Source: Streptomyces caatingaensis (GTDB lineage Bacteria; Actinomycetota; Actinomycetes; Streptomycetales; Streptomycetaceae). Taken from it: a stretch of DNA of 64,000 nucleotides. The DNA is taken from the NCBI RefSeq assembly GCF_001187435.1, contig NZ_LFXA01000010.1, forward strand, positions 110,773-174,772, written 5' to 3'. Shown one piece after another: positions 33,394-42,696 of the stretch (position 1 is the first letter of the stretch; the number at the start of each line of letters is the position of its first letter). A program made the position numbers and the translations under genes. The notes beneath the pieces were generated by a model. That model saw nothing but the letters and a program-made list of their open reading frames with translations. It did not search any database and had not been told where the DNA came from.

Positions 33394-33812
33394 CGGTCGA
33401 CGACCTGCTCGCCGCCGCCCGCGCCGGCCTGACCCGCCTCTCCCCCGCCGAAGCGGCCGGACTCCAGGCCGCCGGCGGCCTGTTGGTCGACATCCGCTAC
33501 GCGGCCCTGCGCGACCGCGACGGCACCATCCCCGGCGCCCTGGTCGTGGAGCGCAACGAGCTGGAGTGGCGGCTGGATCCGGCGAGCCCCCACCGTGCCG
33601 CGGAGGCGACCGACCACGCCCTCAGGGTAATGGTCATCTGTGACGAGGGCTACGCCTCCTCCCTCGCCGCCTCCTCGCTCCGCCAACTGGGCCTGCGGCA
33701 CGCCACCGACGTCATCGGCGGCTTCCGGGCCTGGCGCGCGTCCGGCCTCCCCGTCGACCCCCCGGAACGCCCGCCCGCCCCCACTGCCGAGGACACCGCC
33801 CCCGCGTCCTGA
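33390..33812 (+). CDS. Rhodanese-like sulphurtransferase
   Basis: A single rhodanese domain of 140 residues, with VDIRYAALRDRDGTIPGALVVERNELEW near 33-60 and the catalytic Cys84 in VICDEGYASS. The active-site loop CDEGYAS is the common actinobacterial form. Its start overlaps the cysteine dioxygenase stop by four bases, with GAGGAG upstream, so the two are translated together. It probably handles sulphane sulphur or sulphite arising from cysteine catabolism (inference). A perfect palindrome follows, shared with convergent recX. Confidence 0.9.
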   Translation: MTVDDLLAAARAGLTRLSPAEAAGLQAAGGLLVDIRYAALRDRDGTIPGALVVERNELEWRLDPASPHRAAEATDHALRVMVICDEGYASSLAASSLRQLGLRHATDVIGGFRAWRASGLPVDPPERPPAPTAEDTAPAS

Positions 33813-33945
33813 GCACGGATCTTGCGAACACCCGGCCGGCGCACGGCGGGTGCTACGCCCCCGGGGCGGGGGCGGGGCGAGCCCGGAGGAGTGGGGGCCG
33901 AGGAGCCGGGGCTGGAGGGGCCGGGGCTGGCGAAGCCCTGATCAG

Positions 33946-33977
33946 GGTGGTTGAGGCGGGGCCCCGCCTCAACCACC
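33946..33977. terminator. Perfect 32-bp palindrome between rhodanese and recX
   Basis: GGTGGTTGAGGCGGGG (33946-33961) is followed at once by its exact reverse complement (33962-33977). The right arm contains the recX stop codon. It probably terminates both convergent genes. Confidence 0.85.
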
Positions 33978-34604
33978 GGCGCCGTCCCCGTCCCCCGCTC
34001 CGGAAAGGTACGCGTCGAGCACCTCCGGATCGTCCCCCTCCTCTTCCAGCGCCCGTCGCACCACCCGCAACGCGACCCCCTCCGCATACCCCTTCCGCGC
34101 CAGCATCCCCACCAGGCGCCGCAGCCGCTTCTCCCGCTCCATCCCCCGCGTCACGCGCAGCCTGCGCTCCACCAGCTCCCGCGCCGTGCGCTCCTCCCGC
34201 TCCGCGTCGAGCCGCCCGACCGCCTCCTCGATCACGGCCGACTCCACGCCCTTGGTACGCAGTTCACGGGCGAGGGCCCGGCGGGCGAGCCCCCGGCCGC
34301 GGTGCCGGGAATCCACCCAGGCGTCCGCGAAGGCCGCGTCGTCGATGAGGCCCACCTCCTCGAAGCGGGAGAGCACCGCCTCCGCCGCGTCGTCGGGGAT
34401 CCCCCGCTGCGCCAGCGCCTCCGCCAACTGCCTGCGGGTGCGCGGTGATCCGGTGAGCAGGCGCAGACAGATGGCCCGCGCCTGCTCCTCGGGAGGCAGC
34501 GGCGCCCCGCCCCCGGCCCTCGACGGGGGTCCGGCGCCGCCGCCCGTCCGTTCCCCCCCGGCCTCCCCGGCCAGGGGGGACGACCAGTCGCTCCGCCGCA
34601 CCAT
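33969..34604 (-). CDS. recX: Regulatory protein RecX
   Basis: RecX caps and disassembles RecA filaments. The 211-residue product has an N-terminal Gly/Pro-rich extension (about 1-35) and then the three-helix RecX modules: LRLLTGSPRTRRQLAEALAQRGI, LIDDAAFADAWVDSRHRGRGLARRALARELRTKGV and the second and third repeats to about 195. A Gly/Asp tail ends within the terminator palindrome. The start ATG 34604 lies 6 bp after the recA stop, using the AAGGGG that ends recA as ribosome site. It is co-transcribed with recA. Confidence 0.95.
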   Translation of the reverse strand: MVRRSDWSSPLAGEAGGERTGGGAGPPSRAGGGAPLPPEEQARAICLRLLTGSPRTRRQLAEALAQRGIPDDAAEAVLSRFEEVGLIDDAAFADAWVDSRHRGRGLARRALARELRTKGVESAVIEEAVGRLDAEREERTARELVERRLRVTRGMEREKRLRRLVGMLARKGYAEGVALRVVRRALEEEGDDPEVLDAYLSGAGDGDGAGG

Positions 34605-34610
34605 GGACGG

Positions 34611-35732
34611 CTACCCCTTGGCCGCGGCCTTGGCGGCCTTCCCCGTGGCCTTGGTGGCCGTCGCCGGCGCGGGCACCGACTTGGCGGGCTCGGCGGCCGC
34701 CGCGTCCGCACCGTCCCCGTCGCCCGGGGCGGCGCCCCGCTGGCCCACGCCCAGCTTCTCCTTGATCTTCTTCTCGATCTCGTTGGCGAGGTCGGGGTTG
34801 TCCTTGAGGAAGTTGCGGGCGTTCTCCTTGCCCTGGCCGAGCTGGTCGCCCTCGTAGGTGTACCAGGCGCCGGCCTTGCGGACGAAGCCGTGCTCCACGC
34901 CCATGTCGATCAGGCCGCCCTCGCGGCTGATGCCCTGGCCGTAGAGGATGTCGAACTCGGCCTGCTTGAAGGGCGGCGCGACCTTGTTCTTCACGACCTT
35001 GCAGCGGGTGCGGTTGCCGACCGCCTCGGTGCCGTCCTTGAGCGTCTCGATGCGGCGGATGTCGATGCGCACCGAGGCGTAGAACTTGAGCGCCCGGCCA
35101 CCGGTCGTGGTCTCGGGGGAGCCGAACATCACGCCGATCTTCTCGCGGAGCTGGTTGATGAAGATCGCCGTGGTCTTGGACTGGTTGAGCGCGCTGGTGA
35201 TCTTCCGGAGCGCCTGGCTCATCAGCCGCGCCTGGAGGCCCACGTGCGAGTCGCCCATCTCGCCCTCGATCTCCGCGCGGGGCACCAGGGCCGCGACGGA
35301 GTCGATGACGATCAGGTCGAGCGCGCCGGAGCGGACGAGCATGTCCACGATCTCCAGCGCCTGCTCGCCGTTGTCCGGCTGGGAGAGGATCAGGTTGTCG
35401 ATGTCGACGCCCAGCTTGCGGGCGTACTCGGGGTCGAGCGCGTGCTCGGCGTCGACGAACGCCACCGTGCCGCCGGCCCGCTGCGCGTTGGCCACCGCGT
35501 GCAGGGTGAGCGTCGTCTTGCCGGAGGACTCGGGCCCGTAGATCTCCACCACGCGGCCGCGCGGCAGACCGCCGACACCGAGCGCGACGTCGAGAGCGGT
35601 CGACCCGGTGGAGATGACCTCGATGGGCTCGTTGGGCCGCTCACCGAGGCGCATCACGGCGCCCTTGCCGAATTGCCGTTCAATCTGCGCGAGCGCGGCG
35701 TCGAGCGCCTTCTCGCGGTCCGTGCCTGCCAT
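34611..35732 (-). CDS. recA: Recombinase RecA
   Basis: RecA forms filaments on single-stranded DNA, performs strand exchange and activates LexA self-cleavage. The 373-residue protein has Walker A GPESSGKT (66-73), the Walker B strand LIVIDSVAAL near 140-147, the L2 loop region around 195-210 and a long Ala/Lys/Pro-rich C-terminal tail (from about 335) typical of Streptomyces. Start ATG 35732 has GGTGGA upstream; an in-frame extension to 35918 would run through the promoter and SOS box. It is the first gene of recA-recX and has a LexA site about 150 bp upstream. Confidence 0.98.
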   Translation of the reverse strand: MAGTDREKALDAALAQIERQFGKGAVMRLGERPNEPIEVISTGSTALDVALGVGGLPRGRVVEIYGPESSGKTTLTLHAVANAQRAGGTVAFVDAEHALDPEYARKLGVDIDNLILSQPDNGEQALEIVDMLVRSGALDLIVIDSVAALVPRAEIEGEMGDSHVGLQARLMSQALRKITSALNQSKTTAIFINQLREKIGVMFGSPETTTGGRALKFYASVRIDIRRIETLKDGTEAVGNRTRCKVVKNKVAPPFKQAEFDILYGQGISREGGLIDMGVEHGFVRKAGAWYTYEGDQLGQGKENARNFLKDNPDLANEIEKKIKEKLGVGQRGAAPGDGDGADAAAAEPAKSVPAPATATKATGKAAKAAAKG

Positions 35733-35881
35733 GGGTTCCACCCGGTTTGCTTGAGTCGATCGCTTCACGTCCACGACGCTAGCGCCTGCCACTGACAACG
35801 GGCCCGAACACCGCTCCGACCTGCGGAAACGCCCGACCGTAGCGCCATTGCGCAGTTTCCCGGAGGGCCCGGACCACCCAT

Positions 35882-35895
35882 GAGAATGGATGTTC
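35882..35895 (-). promoter_or_regulatory. SOS (LexA) box of recA
   Basis: Read on the minus strand, the site is GAACATCCATTCTC. It has a perfect left half (GAAC) and an imperfect right half, and I recall the same 14-mer as the Streptomyces lividans recA LexA site. It lies 150 bp upstream of the recA start. Confidence 0.85.
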
Positions 35896-35963
35896 GATTT
35901 TTGTGTCAAACGCGCCACGCGGACTTCACGGCAGCGGCACGGACCCGGCGCGGCGCCGTCCGC

Positions 35964-36158
35964 TCAGCGCTTGTCCGCGGGGATCTCCATCGCCCGGCAG
36001 ACCGCGCGCCACACGTCCTTCGCCTCCCAGCCCGCGTCCAGCGCCTGGTGCACCGTCCTGCCGCCCAGCTCCGACATGACGTGGTCGCGCGCGAAGGAGT
36101 CGGCGTACGCCGCCCCGAAGTGGTCGGCCATCCGCCGCCAGAAATCCGTCAACCGCAT
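35964..36158 (-). CDS. DUF3046 small protein
   Basis: The 64-residue protein MRLTDFWRRMADHFGAAYADS... is the DUF3046 family, conserved beside recA in actinobacteria including mycobacteria. It is rich in aromatic and charged residues (SFARDHVMSELGG, ALDAGWEAKDVWRAVCRAMEIP) and looks all-helical. Function unknown. ATG 36158 begins the family sequence, although no clear ribosome site precedes it. It is transcribed toward recA, but the recA promoter and SOS box lie between. Confidence 0.88.
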   Translation of the reverse strand: MRLTDFWRRMADHFGAAYADSFARDHVMSELGGRTVHQALDAGWEAKDVWRAVCRAMEIPADKR

Positions 36159-36175
36159 ATACGCAGCGTAATCCG

Positions 36176-36718
36176 TCAGGCGCCGCTCGCGGACACGGCC
36201 GGTGCGGGCCCTCCCCGGCGCAGCGCTCCCCGCCGGAACAGCAGCACGGCGTGCTGGACGGCCAGCGTGACCCCGAAGCCGAGCAGGACCGCGTTGCCGT
36301 TGAACGGCTCGTCGGTCAGCGCGTACTCCACGGCCGAGACCGCGACGCGCGCACCGATGGTCAGCAGCCACAGCCGCAGGACGCGGGAGTCGCCCCGGCG
36401 CCACACCGTCCCGTCCGCCTCGCGCCACAGGGGCATCGCCCGCCCGCGCAGCACGCCGAACACCGCCGAGACGGCCAGCCCCAGGGCCAGGAACGCCAGC
36501 CCCGCCGCCGTCACGCGCGCCGGTCCCGGCGGGACGAGGCCGCGGCCGAGGAGCAGCGCCACCCAGACGAACGCGGCGGCCCGCACCCTGCGGGCGCGGA
36601 ACTGGAGTACCAGGACGAGCCCCGTGATCGCCAGGACCAGGAGCGCGTTCGCCGCCCCGATGGTCTGGGCCGCGTGCCCGCCCCCGGCCGCCGCCACAAC
36701 CGGTATGCCTGCGTCCAT
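36176..36718 (-). CDS. Four-helix membrane protein, possibly CcdC/DUF1453-like
   Basis: The 180-residue product has hydrophobic segments at about 22-40, 48-65, 70-88 and 118-160. The inner FRARRVRAAAFVWVALLLGRG segment and the late RLWLLTIGARVAV region resemble DUF1453/CcdC proteins, but the match is from memory only. Function unknown. It starts at ATG 36718 and ends 17 bp before DUF3046 on the same strand, so the two may be co-transcribed. Confidence 0.72.
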   Translation of the reverse strand: MDAGIPVVAAAGGGHAAQTIGAANALLVLAITGLVLVLQFRARRVRAAAFVWVALLLGRGLVPPGPARVTAAGLAFLALGLAVSAVFGVLRGRAMPLWREADGTVWRRGDSRVLRLWLLTIGARVAVSAVEYALTDEPFNGNAVLLGFGVTLAVQHAVLLFRRGALRRGGPAPAVSASGA

Positions 36719-36883
36719 CCTCGTTCCCCCCGTCGCCCGCCGGACCCGCCGATCCTACGGAACGCCCCGGCGGCGGCTCCCGGCGCGCCCCCGTCAACCC
36801 CGTACCTCCCGCCCCCCGCCCCTCCGGGTGCAGCCGGGCACGAGCCGCTGACCGGCGGCGTTTTCCGCCCTACGGTCTTGTGC

Positions 36884-37855
36884 ATGGCCCCACCCGGAGC
36901 ATCCCCCGTAGCCCGTGCCGAAGCCTTCGTCTGGCTCACCGCCCGCGTCCTCGAACAGCGCAGATTCGCCTACCACTTCCTCGGCGGCAGCCCCGACGCC
37001 GTGGAGACGGCGCTGGCGGCGTACCGGGGCGAGGACGGCGGCTACGGGCACGCTCTGGACCCCGACCTGCGCGGCCCGGTGAGCCAGCCGCACCACACCG
37101 CGCACGCCCTGCGCGTCCTCGACGAGATCGGCCGCTGCGCGGACCGCCGCACCGAACTCGTGTGCCGCTACCTGACCGCGGTCTCCACCCCGGAGGGCGC
37201 GCTGCCCGCCCTGCACCCCGCGTCCGGCCGCTGGCCTGCGGCGCCCTGGTTCCCCGCCCCGCCCGGCGGCCCCGGCGCCGCGGCGGCGGGCTCCCTGCTG
37301 ACCACCGGCCCGGTCGTGGGCCTGCTGCACCGCAACGCGGTGTGGCACGCCTGGCTGTTCCGGGCCACCGACTTCTGCTGGGCCGCGATCGACGCGCTGG
37401 TGCGGGCCGGGCGGCCGCACCCCTACGAGGTCGAGGCGGCCGTCGCCTTCCTCGACGGGGCCCCCGACCGCGCCCGCGCCGAGGCCGCCGCCGACCGGCT
37501 CGGCCGGGTGGTGCGCGAGCAGCGGCTGGCCGTGCTGGACCCGGAACGCGCGGCCGCGCCGGCCACCGGGCCCGCCCCGCACGACGGCCCGGGCCCGTTC
37601 CCGTGCTTCCCGCACGACTTCGTCCGCACCCCCGACTCGCTGGCCCGCGCCTGGTTCACCGACGCCGAGCTCGACCGCTCGCTCGACCACCTGGCCGCGG
37701 CGCAGCAGGAGGACGGCGGCTGGCCGCTGCGCCGCGCCGCCTGGGCGCCGGGCACCGCCCTGGAGGGCCGGCCGGTGGCCACCGTCGAGGCGCTCCTGAC
37801 GCTGCGCGCCCACGGCCGCTGCAGCCCCTCCACGGATCCTCCGCACCCGGTCTGA
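36884..37855 (+). CDS. Prenyltransferase/squalene-cyclase-like repeat protein
   Basis: The 323-residue protein has the alpha/alpha-toroid repeat signature: AAYRGEDGGYGHALDPDLRG near 45-65 and LAAAQQEDGGWPLRRAAWAPG near 275-290, with aromatic QxxDGGW-type motifs. No catalytic DXDD (cyclase) or zinc-site residues are evident, so terpene cyclase activity is not supported. Start ATG 36884 has weak ribosome-site support but gives a compact start (MAPPGASPVARAEAFVWLTA). It is divergent from the membrane gene at 36176 and 47 bp upstream of lhr. Function unknown. Confidence 0.78.
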   Translation: MAPPGASPVARAEAFVWLTARVLEQRRFAYHFLGGSPDAVETALAAYRGEDGGYGHALDPDLRGPVSQPHHTAHALRVLDEIGRCADRRTELVCRYLTAVSTPEGALPALHPASGRWPAAPWFPAPPGGPGAAAAGSLLTTGPVVGLLHRNAVWHAWLFRATDFCWAAIDALVRAGRPHPYEVEAAVAFLDGAPDRARAEAAADRLGRVVREQRLAVLDPERAAAPATGPAPHDGPGPFPCFPHDFVRTPDSLARAWFTDAELDRSLDHLAAAQQEDGGWPLRRAAWAPGTALEGRPVATVEALLTLRAHGRCSPSTDPPHPV

Positions 37856-37902
37856 CCTGCGTTTCCGGGGCGTTGTCAGTGCCCCGGTGCACGATGGGGG
37901 GC

Positions 37903-40900
37903 ATGACGGACGACTCGACGGCCGGCCCCGCGCGGACCCCGGCGGGGGACGGACACCCGGCCCTCGCCGGCTTCTCCGCCGCGACCCGCTCCTGGTTCAC
38001 GGGCGCCTTCACCGCGCCCACCGCCGCGCAGGCCGGTGCCTGGCGGGCCATCGGCGAGGGCTCGGACGTCCTGGTCGTGGCGCCCACCGGCTCCGGCAAG
38101 ACGCTCGCCGCGTTCCTCGCCTCGCTGGACCGGCTGGCGAGCACCCCGCCGCCGGCCGAGCGCGCCAAGCGCTGCCGCGTGCTGTACGTCTCCCCGCTCA
38201 AGGCCCTCGCGGTGGACGTCGAGCGCAACCTGCGCAGCCCGCTCACCGGCATCCGCCAGGAGGCCGTGCGCCTCGGCCTGCCCGAGCCGGAGGTCCGCGT
38301 CGGCATCCGCTCCGGCGACACCCCGGCCGCCGAGCGCCGCGCCCTGGCCACGCGCCCGCCGGACATCCTGATCACCACCCCCGAGTCGCTGTTCCTCATG
38401 CTCACCTCCGCGGCCCGGGAGGCGCTCACGGGCGTGGAGACCGTCATCCTCGACGAGGTGCACGCCGTCGCCGGGACGAAGCGCGGCGCCCACCTGGCCC
38501 TCTCCCTGGAGCGCCTCGACGCCCTGCTCCCGCGTCCCGCCCGCCGCATCGGCCTGTCCGCCACCGTGCGCCCGGTCGAGGAGGTGGCGCGGTATCTGTC
38601 GCCGCGGCGGCGGGTGGAGATCGTCCAGCCGCCGTCGGAGAAGGAGTTCGACCTCTCCGTGGTCGTCCCGGTCGAGGATCTGGGCGAGTTGGGCGCCGCC
38701 CCGGTGCAGGAGGGGGACGAGCGGGAGCGGCCCTCGGTCTGGCCGCACGTCGAGGAGCGCATCGCCGATCTCGTCCTCGCCCACCGTTCCACGATCGTCT
38801 TCGCCAACTCCCGCCGCCTGGCGGAGCGGTTGTGCAACCGGCTGAACGAGATCGCGCACGAGCGGACCACCGGAGAGCCGCTCGCCGAGCACCACTCCCC
38901 CGCCGGGCTGATGGCCCAGTCCGGCGCCGCCCGGGGCGCGCCGCCGGTGCTGGCCCGGGCCCACCACGGCTCCGTCTCCAAGGAGCAGCGCGCCCAGGTG
39001 GAGGAGGATCTCAAGGCCGGCCGGCTGCCCGCCGTCGTGGCCACCTCCAGCCTGGAGCTGGGCATCGACATGGGCGCCGTCGACCTGGTCGTCCAGGTCG
39101 AGTCGCCCCCGTCGGTCGCCTCCGGCCTCCAGCGGGTCGGCCGCGCCGGGCACCAGGTGGGCGCGGTCTCCACCGGCGTCGTCTTCCCCAAGTACCGGGG
39201 CGACCTGGTGCAGGCCGCGGTCGTGACGGAGCGGATGCGGCAGGGCGCCATCGAGGCGCTGCGGGTGCCCGCCAATCCGCTGGACGTGCTGGCCCAGCAG
39301 ATCGTCGCCATGACCGCCATGGACGCCTGGGACGTCGAGGAGCTGCTGGCCCTGGTGCGCCGCGCGGCGCCCTTCGCCGCCCTCCCGGAGTCCGCCTACC
39401 ACGGTGTGCTCGACATGCTCGCCGGGCGCTATCCGTCCGACGCCTTCGCCGAGCTCCGCCCCCGCCTGGTCTGGGACCGGGTCGCCGGCACGGTCACCGG
39501 CCGCCCCGGCGCCCAGCGCCTCGCCGTCACCTCCGGCGGCACGATCCCCGACCGCGGCCTCTTCGGCGTCTTCCTCGCCGGCGCCGATCCCAAGAAGGGC
39601 GGCGGCCGCGTCGGGGAGCTGGACGAGGAGATGGTCTACGAGTCCCGCGTGGGCGACGTCTTCACCCTGGGCACCACGTCCTGGCGGATCGAGGACATCA
39701 CCCGCGACCGCGTCCTGGTCACCCCCGCCCCCGGCGTCCCCGGCCGGCTGCCGTTCTGGAAGGGCGACCAGCTGGGCCGCCCGCTCGAACTCGGCCGGGA
39801 GCTGGGCGCGTTCCTCCGCGAGGTCGGCGCCGCCGCCCCGGAGGCCGCCCGCGCCCGCCTCACCGCCGCCGGCCTCGACACCTGGGCCGCCGACAACGTC
39901 CTGGCCTACCTCGACGAGCAGCGCCGCGCCTGCGGCCACGTCCCCGACGACCGGACGATCGTCGTCGAGCGCTTCCGCGACGAGCTGGGCGACTGGCGGG
40001 TGGTCGTCCACTCCCCCTTCGGCGCCCAGGTGCACGCCCCCTGGGCGCTGGCCCTCGGTGCCCGCCTCACCGAGCGGTACGGCATGGACGCCCAGGTGAT
40101 GCACGCCGACGACGGCATCGTCCTGCGTCTGCCCGACACCGACCTCCTGGGCCTGGACCTGCTCGACGCCGGGCCGGCCCGCCCGGGCGCGGAGCACGAC
40201 GACGGGCAGCCCCCCGTCGGCGCCGCCGACGTCGTCTTCGACCAGGGCGAGATCGGCCAGGTCGTCACCGACCAGGTCGGCGGATCGGCCCTGTTCGCCG
40301 CCCGCTTCCGCGAGTGCGCCGCCCGCGCCCTGCTGCTGCCGCGGCGCGACCCCGGCAAGCGCACCCCGCTGTGGCAGCAGCGCCAGCGCGCCGCCCAACT
40401 GCTGGAGGTGGCCAGCGAGTTCGGCTCGTTCCCCATCGTCCTGGAGGCCGTCCGCGAATGCCTCCAGGACGTCTTCGACGTCCCCGGCCTCACCGAGCTC
40501 ATGGGCGACGTCGAGGCGCGCCGCGTGCGGCTCGTCGAGGTCACCACCCCCGAGCCGTCGCCGTTCGCCCGCTCCCTGCTCTTCGGCTACGTCGCCCAGT
40601 TCCTCTACGAGGGCGACTCCCCGCTCGCCGAGCGCCGCGCCGCCGCCCTCTCGCTGGACTCACGGCTGCTGGCCGAGCTGCTGGGCCAGGCCGAGCTGCG
40701 CGAGCTGCTCGACGCGGAGGTCCTGGCCGAGCTGGAGCGCGAGCTCCAGTGGCGCACCGAGGACCGCCGCGTCAAGGACGCCGAGGGCGTGGCCGACCTG
40801 CTGCGCCTCCTCGGGCCGCTCACCGACGAGGAGTTGGCCGAGCGGGGCGCCGAGCCGGGCTGGGCGCGCGAGCTGGCCGACGCCCGGCGCGCGCTGCGCG

Positions 40901-42618
40901 TGCGCATCGCCGGCCGCGAGCACTGGTGCGCCGTCGAGGACGCCGGGCGGCTGCGCGACGCCCTGGGCACGGCCCTGCCCGTGGGCGTCCCCGAGGCGTT
41001 CACCGAGCCCGTCAAGGACCCCCTGGCCGATCTGCTGGCCCGCTACGCCCGCACCCACGGCCCGTTCACCTCCGCGCGGGCCGCGGCCCGCTTCGGCCTG
41101 GGCACCGCGGTGACCGACGGAGCCCTGCACCGCCTCGCCGCCACCGGCCGCCTCGTGCAAGGGGAGTTCCACCCCTCCGGTACGGACCAGGAGTGGTGCG
41201 ACGCCACCGTGCTGCGCCGGCTGCGCCGCCGCTCCCTCGCCGCGCTGCGCCAGGAGCTGGAGCCGGTGCCGCCCGCCGCGCTCGCCGCGTTCCTCCCCCA
41301 GTGGCAGCACATCGGGGGCCACGGCCTGCGCGGCATCGACGGACTCCTGCGCGCCGTCGAGCAGTTGCAGGGCGCGCCGGTCCCCGCCTCGGCCCTGGAG
41401 AAGCTGGTCCTGCCGGCCCGCGTCGCGGACTACTCCCCTGCGATGCTCGACGAACTCACCGCGTCCGGCGAGGTCGTCTGGGCCGGCGCCGGCGCCCTGC
41501 CCGGCAAGGACGGCTGGGTCTCCCTGCTGCCGGCCGACACCGCCCCGCTCCTGCTGCCCGCCCCGCAGCCGCTGGAGCCGACGCCCCTGCACCGGGCGGT
41601 GCTCGACGCCCTCTCCGGCGGCTACGGCCTGTTCTTCCGTCAGATCGCCGAGCGGGTCCGGGCCTGGCTCCCCGAGCCGGAGGGCGCCCTGACCACCGAC
41701 GCCCAGATCGCCGAGGCCGTGTGGGATCTGGCCTGGTCCGGCCGGATCACGGGCGACACCCTCGCCCCGCTCCGCTCGCTCCTGGGCTCGGGCCGCACGG
41801 CCGGTTCCACGGCGCACCGCGCCAAGCGGCCGGTGCCGCGCGGCCGTTACGGCTCCCCGGCGGGGCGCGGCGTCCCGCTGCGCCCGGCCGCCTCGCGCGG
41901 CGGGCCGCCCACGGTCGCCGGCCGCTGGTCCCTGCTGCCCCCGCCCGAGCCCGATCCCACCCACCGGGCCCACGCCCTGGCCAGGACGCTCCTCGACCGG
42001 CACGGCGTGGTGACCCGCGGCGCCGTCGCCGCCGAGGGCGTGGAGGGAGGCTTCTCCGCGGCGTACCGGGTGCTCACCGCCTTCGAGGAGAGCGGCCAGG
42101 CCCGCCGCGGCTACGTCGTCGAGGGCCTGGGCGCCGCCCAGTTCGCGATGGACGGCGCCGTCGACCGCCTCCGGGCCATCGGCACGGCCCGCGAGCGGGC
42201 GGCGGGCTCCGGGCCGGATACGGGCCGGGCCGTGGTGCTGGCCGCGGCCGACCCGGCCAACGCCTACGGGGCGGCCCTGCCCTGGCCCGACCCCCCGGCC
42301 GGTGCCGCCCACAAGCCCGGCCGCAAGGCGGGCTCCCTGGTGGTGCTGGTGGACGGGGCGCTGACGCTCTACGTCGAGCGCGGCGGCAAGACCGTGCTGG
42401 CCTGGCCGCAGGGCGGGGAAGCGGAGCCGCACCCCGGCGACCCCGCGCTGGAGGCGGCGGTCGGGGCGCTGGCCGCGGCGGCCCGCGCGGGGGCCCTGGG
42501 CACGGTCACCGTCGAGCGGATCAACGGTGCCCCGGCCCTCGGCGCCCCCCTGGGCTCCCTCCTGGAGTCGGCCGGCTTCCACGCCACCCCCCGCGGCCTG
42601 CGGCTGCGTGCCCCGTGA
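37903..42618 (+). CDS. lhr: Large helicase-related protein Lhr (SF2 DNA repair helicase)
   Basis: A 1571-residue superfamily 2 helicase of the long Lhr form, which translocates 3' to 5' on DNA and is damage-linked in actinobacteria. The first RecA-like domain has VVAPTGSGKTLAAFL near 59-72, the DEVH box in VILDEVHAVAG near 183 and SAT in GLSATVRPV. The second domain has ATSSLELGIDMGAVDLVVQ and LQRVGRAGHQVG near 400-425. The winged-helix and Lhr-specific beta-barrel domains follow to about 850, and the remaining C-terminal part (about 880-1570) is the Lhr-CTD. A second ATG nine bases earlier (37894) is possible. It converges on the dps-side genes. Confidence 0.95.
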   Translation: MTDDSTAGPARTPAGDGHPALAGFSAATRSWFTGAFTAPTAAQAGAWRAIGEGSDVLVVAPTGSGKTLAAFLASLDRLASTPPPAERAKRCRVLYVSPLKALAVDVERNLRSPLTGIRQEAVRLGLPEPEVRVGIRSGDTPAAERRALATRPPDILITTPESLFLMLTSAAREALTGVETVILDEVHAVAGTKRGAHLALSLERLDALLPRPARRIGLSATVRPVEEVARYLSPRRRVEIVQPPSEKEFDLSVVVPVEDLGELGAAPVQEGDERERPSVWPHVEERIADLVLAHRSTIVFANSRRLAERLCNRLNEIAHERTTGEPLAEHHSPAGLMAQSGAARGAPPVLARAHHGSVSKEQRAQVEEDLKAGRLPAVVATSSLELGIDMGAVDLVVQVESPPSVASGLQRVGRAGHQVGAVSTGVVFPKYRGDLVQAAVVTERMRQGAIEALRVPANPLDVLAQQIVAMTAMDAWDVEELLALVRRAAPFAALPESAYHGVLDMLAGRYPSDAFAELRPRLVWDRVAGTVTGRPGAQRLAVTSGGTIPDRGLFGVFLAGADPKKGGGRVGELDEEMVYESRVGDVFTLGTTSWRIEDITRDRVLVTPAPGVPGRLPFWKGDQLGRPLELGRELGAFLREVGAAAPEAARARLTAAGLDTWAADNVLAYLDEQRRACGHVPDDRTIVVERFRDELGDWRVVVHSPFGAQVHAPWALALGARLTERYGMDAQVMHADDGIVLRLPDTDLLGLDLLDAGPARPGAEHDDGQPPVGAADVVFDQGEIGQVVTDQVGGSALFAARFRECAARALLLPRRDPGKRTPLWQQRQRAAQLLEVASEFGSFPIVLEAVRECLQDVFDVPGLTELMGDVEARRVRLVEVTTPEPSPFARSLLFGYVAQFLYEGDSPLAERRAAALSLDSRLLAELLGQAELRELLDAEVLAELERELQWRTEDRRVKDAEGVADLLRLLGPLTDEELAERGAEPGWARELADARRALRVRIAGREHWCAVEDAGRLRDALGTALPVGVPEAFTEPVKDPLADLLARYARTHGPFTSARAAARFGLGTAVTDGALHRLAATGRLVQGEFHPSGTDQEWCDATVLRRLRRRSLAALRQELEPVPPAALAAFLPQWQHIGGHGLRGIDGLLRAVEQLQGAPVPASALEKLVLPARVADYSPAMLDELTASGEVVWAGAGALPGKDGWVSLLPADTAPLLLPAPQPLEPTPLHRAVLDALSGGYGLFFRQIAERVRAWLPEPEGALTTDAQIAEAVWDLAWSGRITGDTLAPLRSLLGSGRTAGSTAHRAKRPVPRGRYGSPAGRGVPLRPAASRGGPPTVAGRWSLLPPPEPDPTHRAHALARTLLDRHGVVTRGAVAAEGVEGGFSAAYRVLTAFEESGQARRGYVVEGLGAAQFAMDGAVDRLRAIGTARERAAGSGPDTGRAVVLAAADPANAYGAALPWPDPPAGAAHKPGRKAGSLVVLVDGALTLYVERGGKTVLAWPQGGEAEPHPGDPALEAAVGALAAAARAGALGTVTVERINGAPALGAPLGSLLESAGFHATPRGLRLRAP

Positions 42619-42696
42619 CCGGCCGCGCGGCGCCCATGGCCCGAGCCGGGCCGTCTGCGGCACTCCGGTGCCGCACGGCTCCCGCGCGCCATCCCC

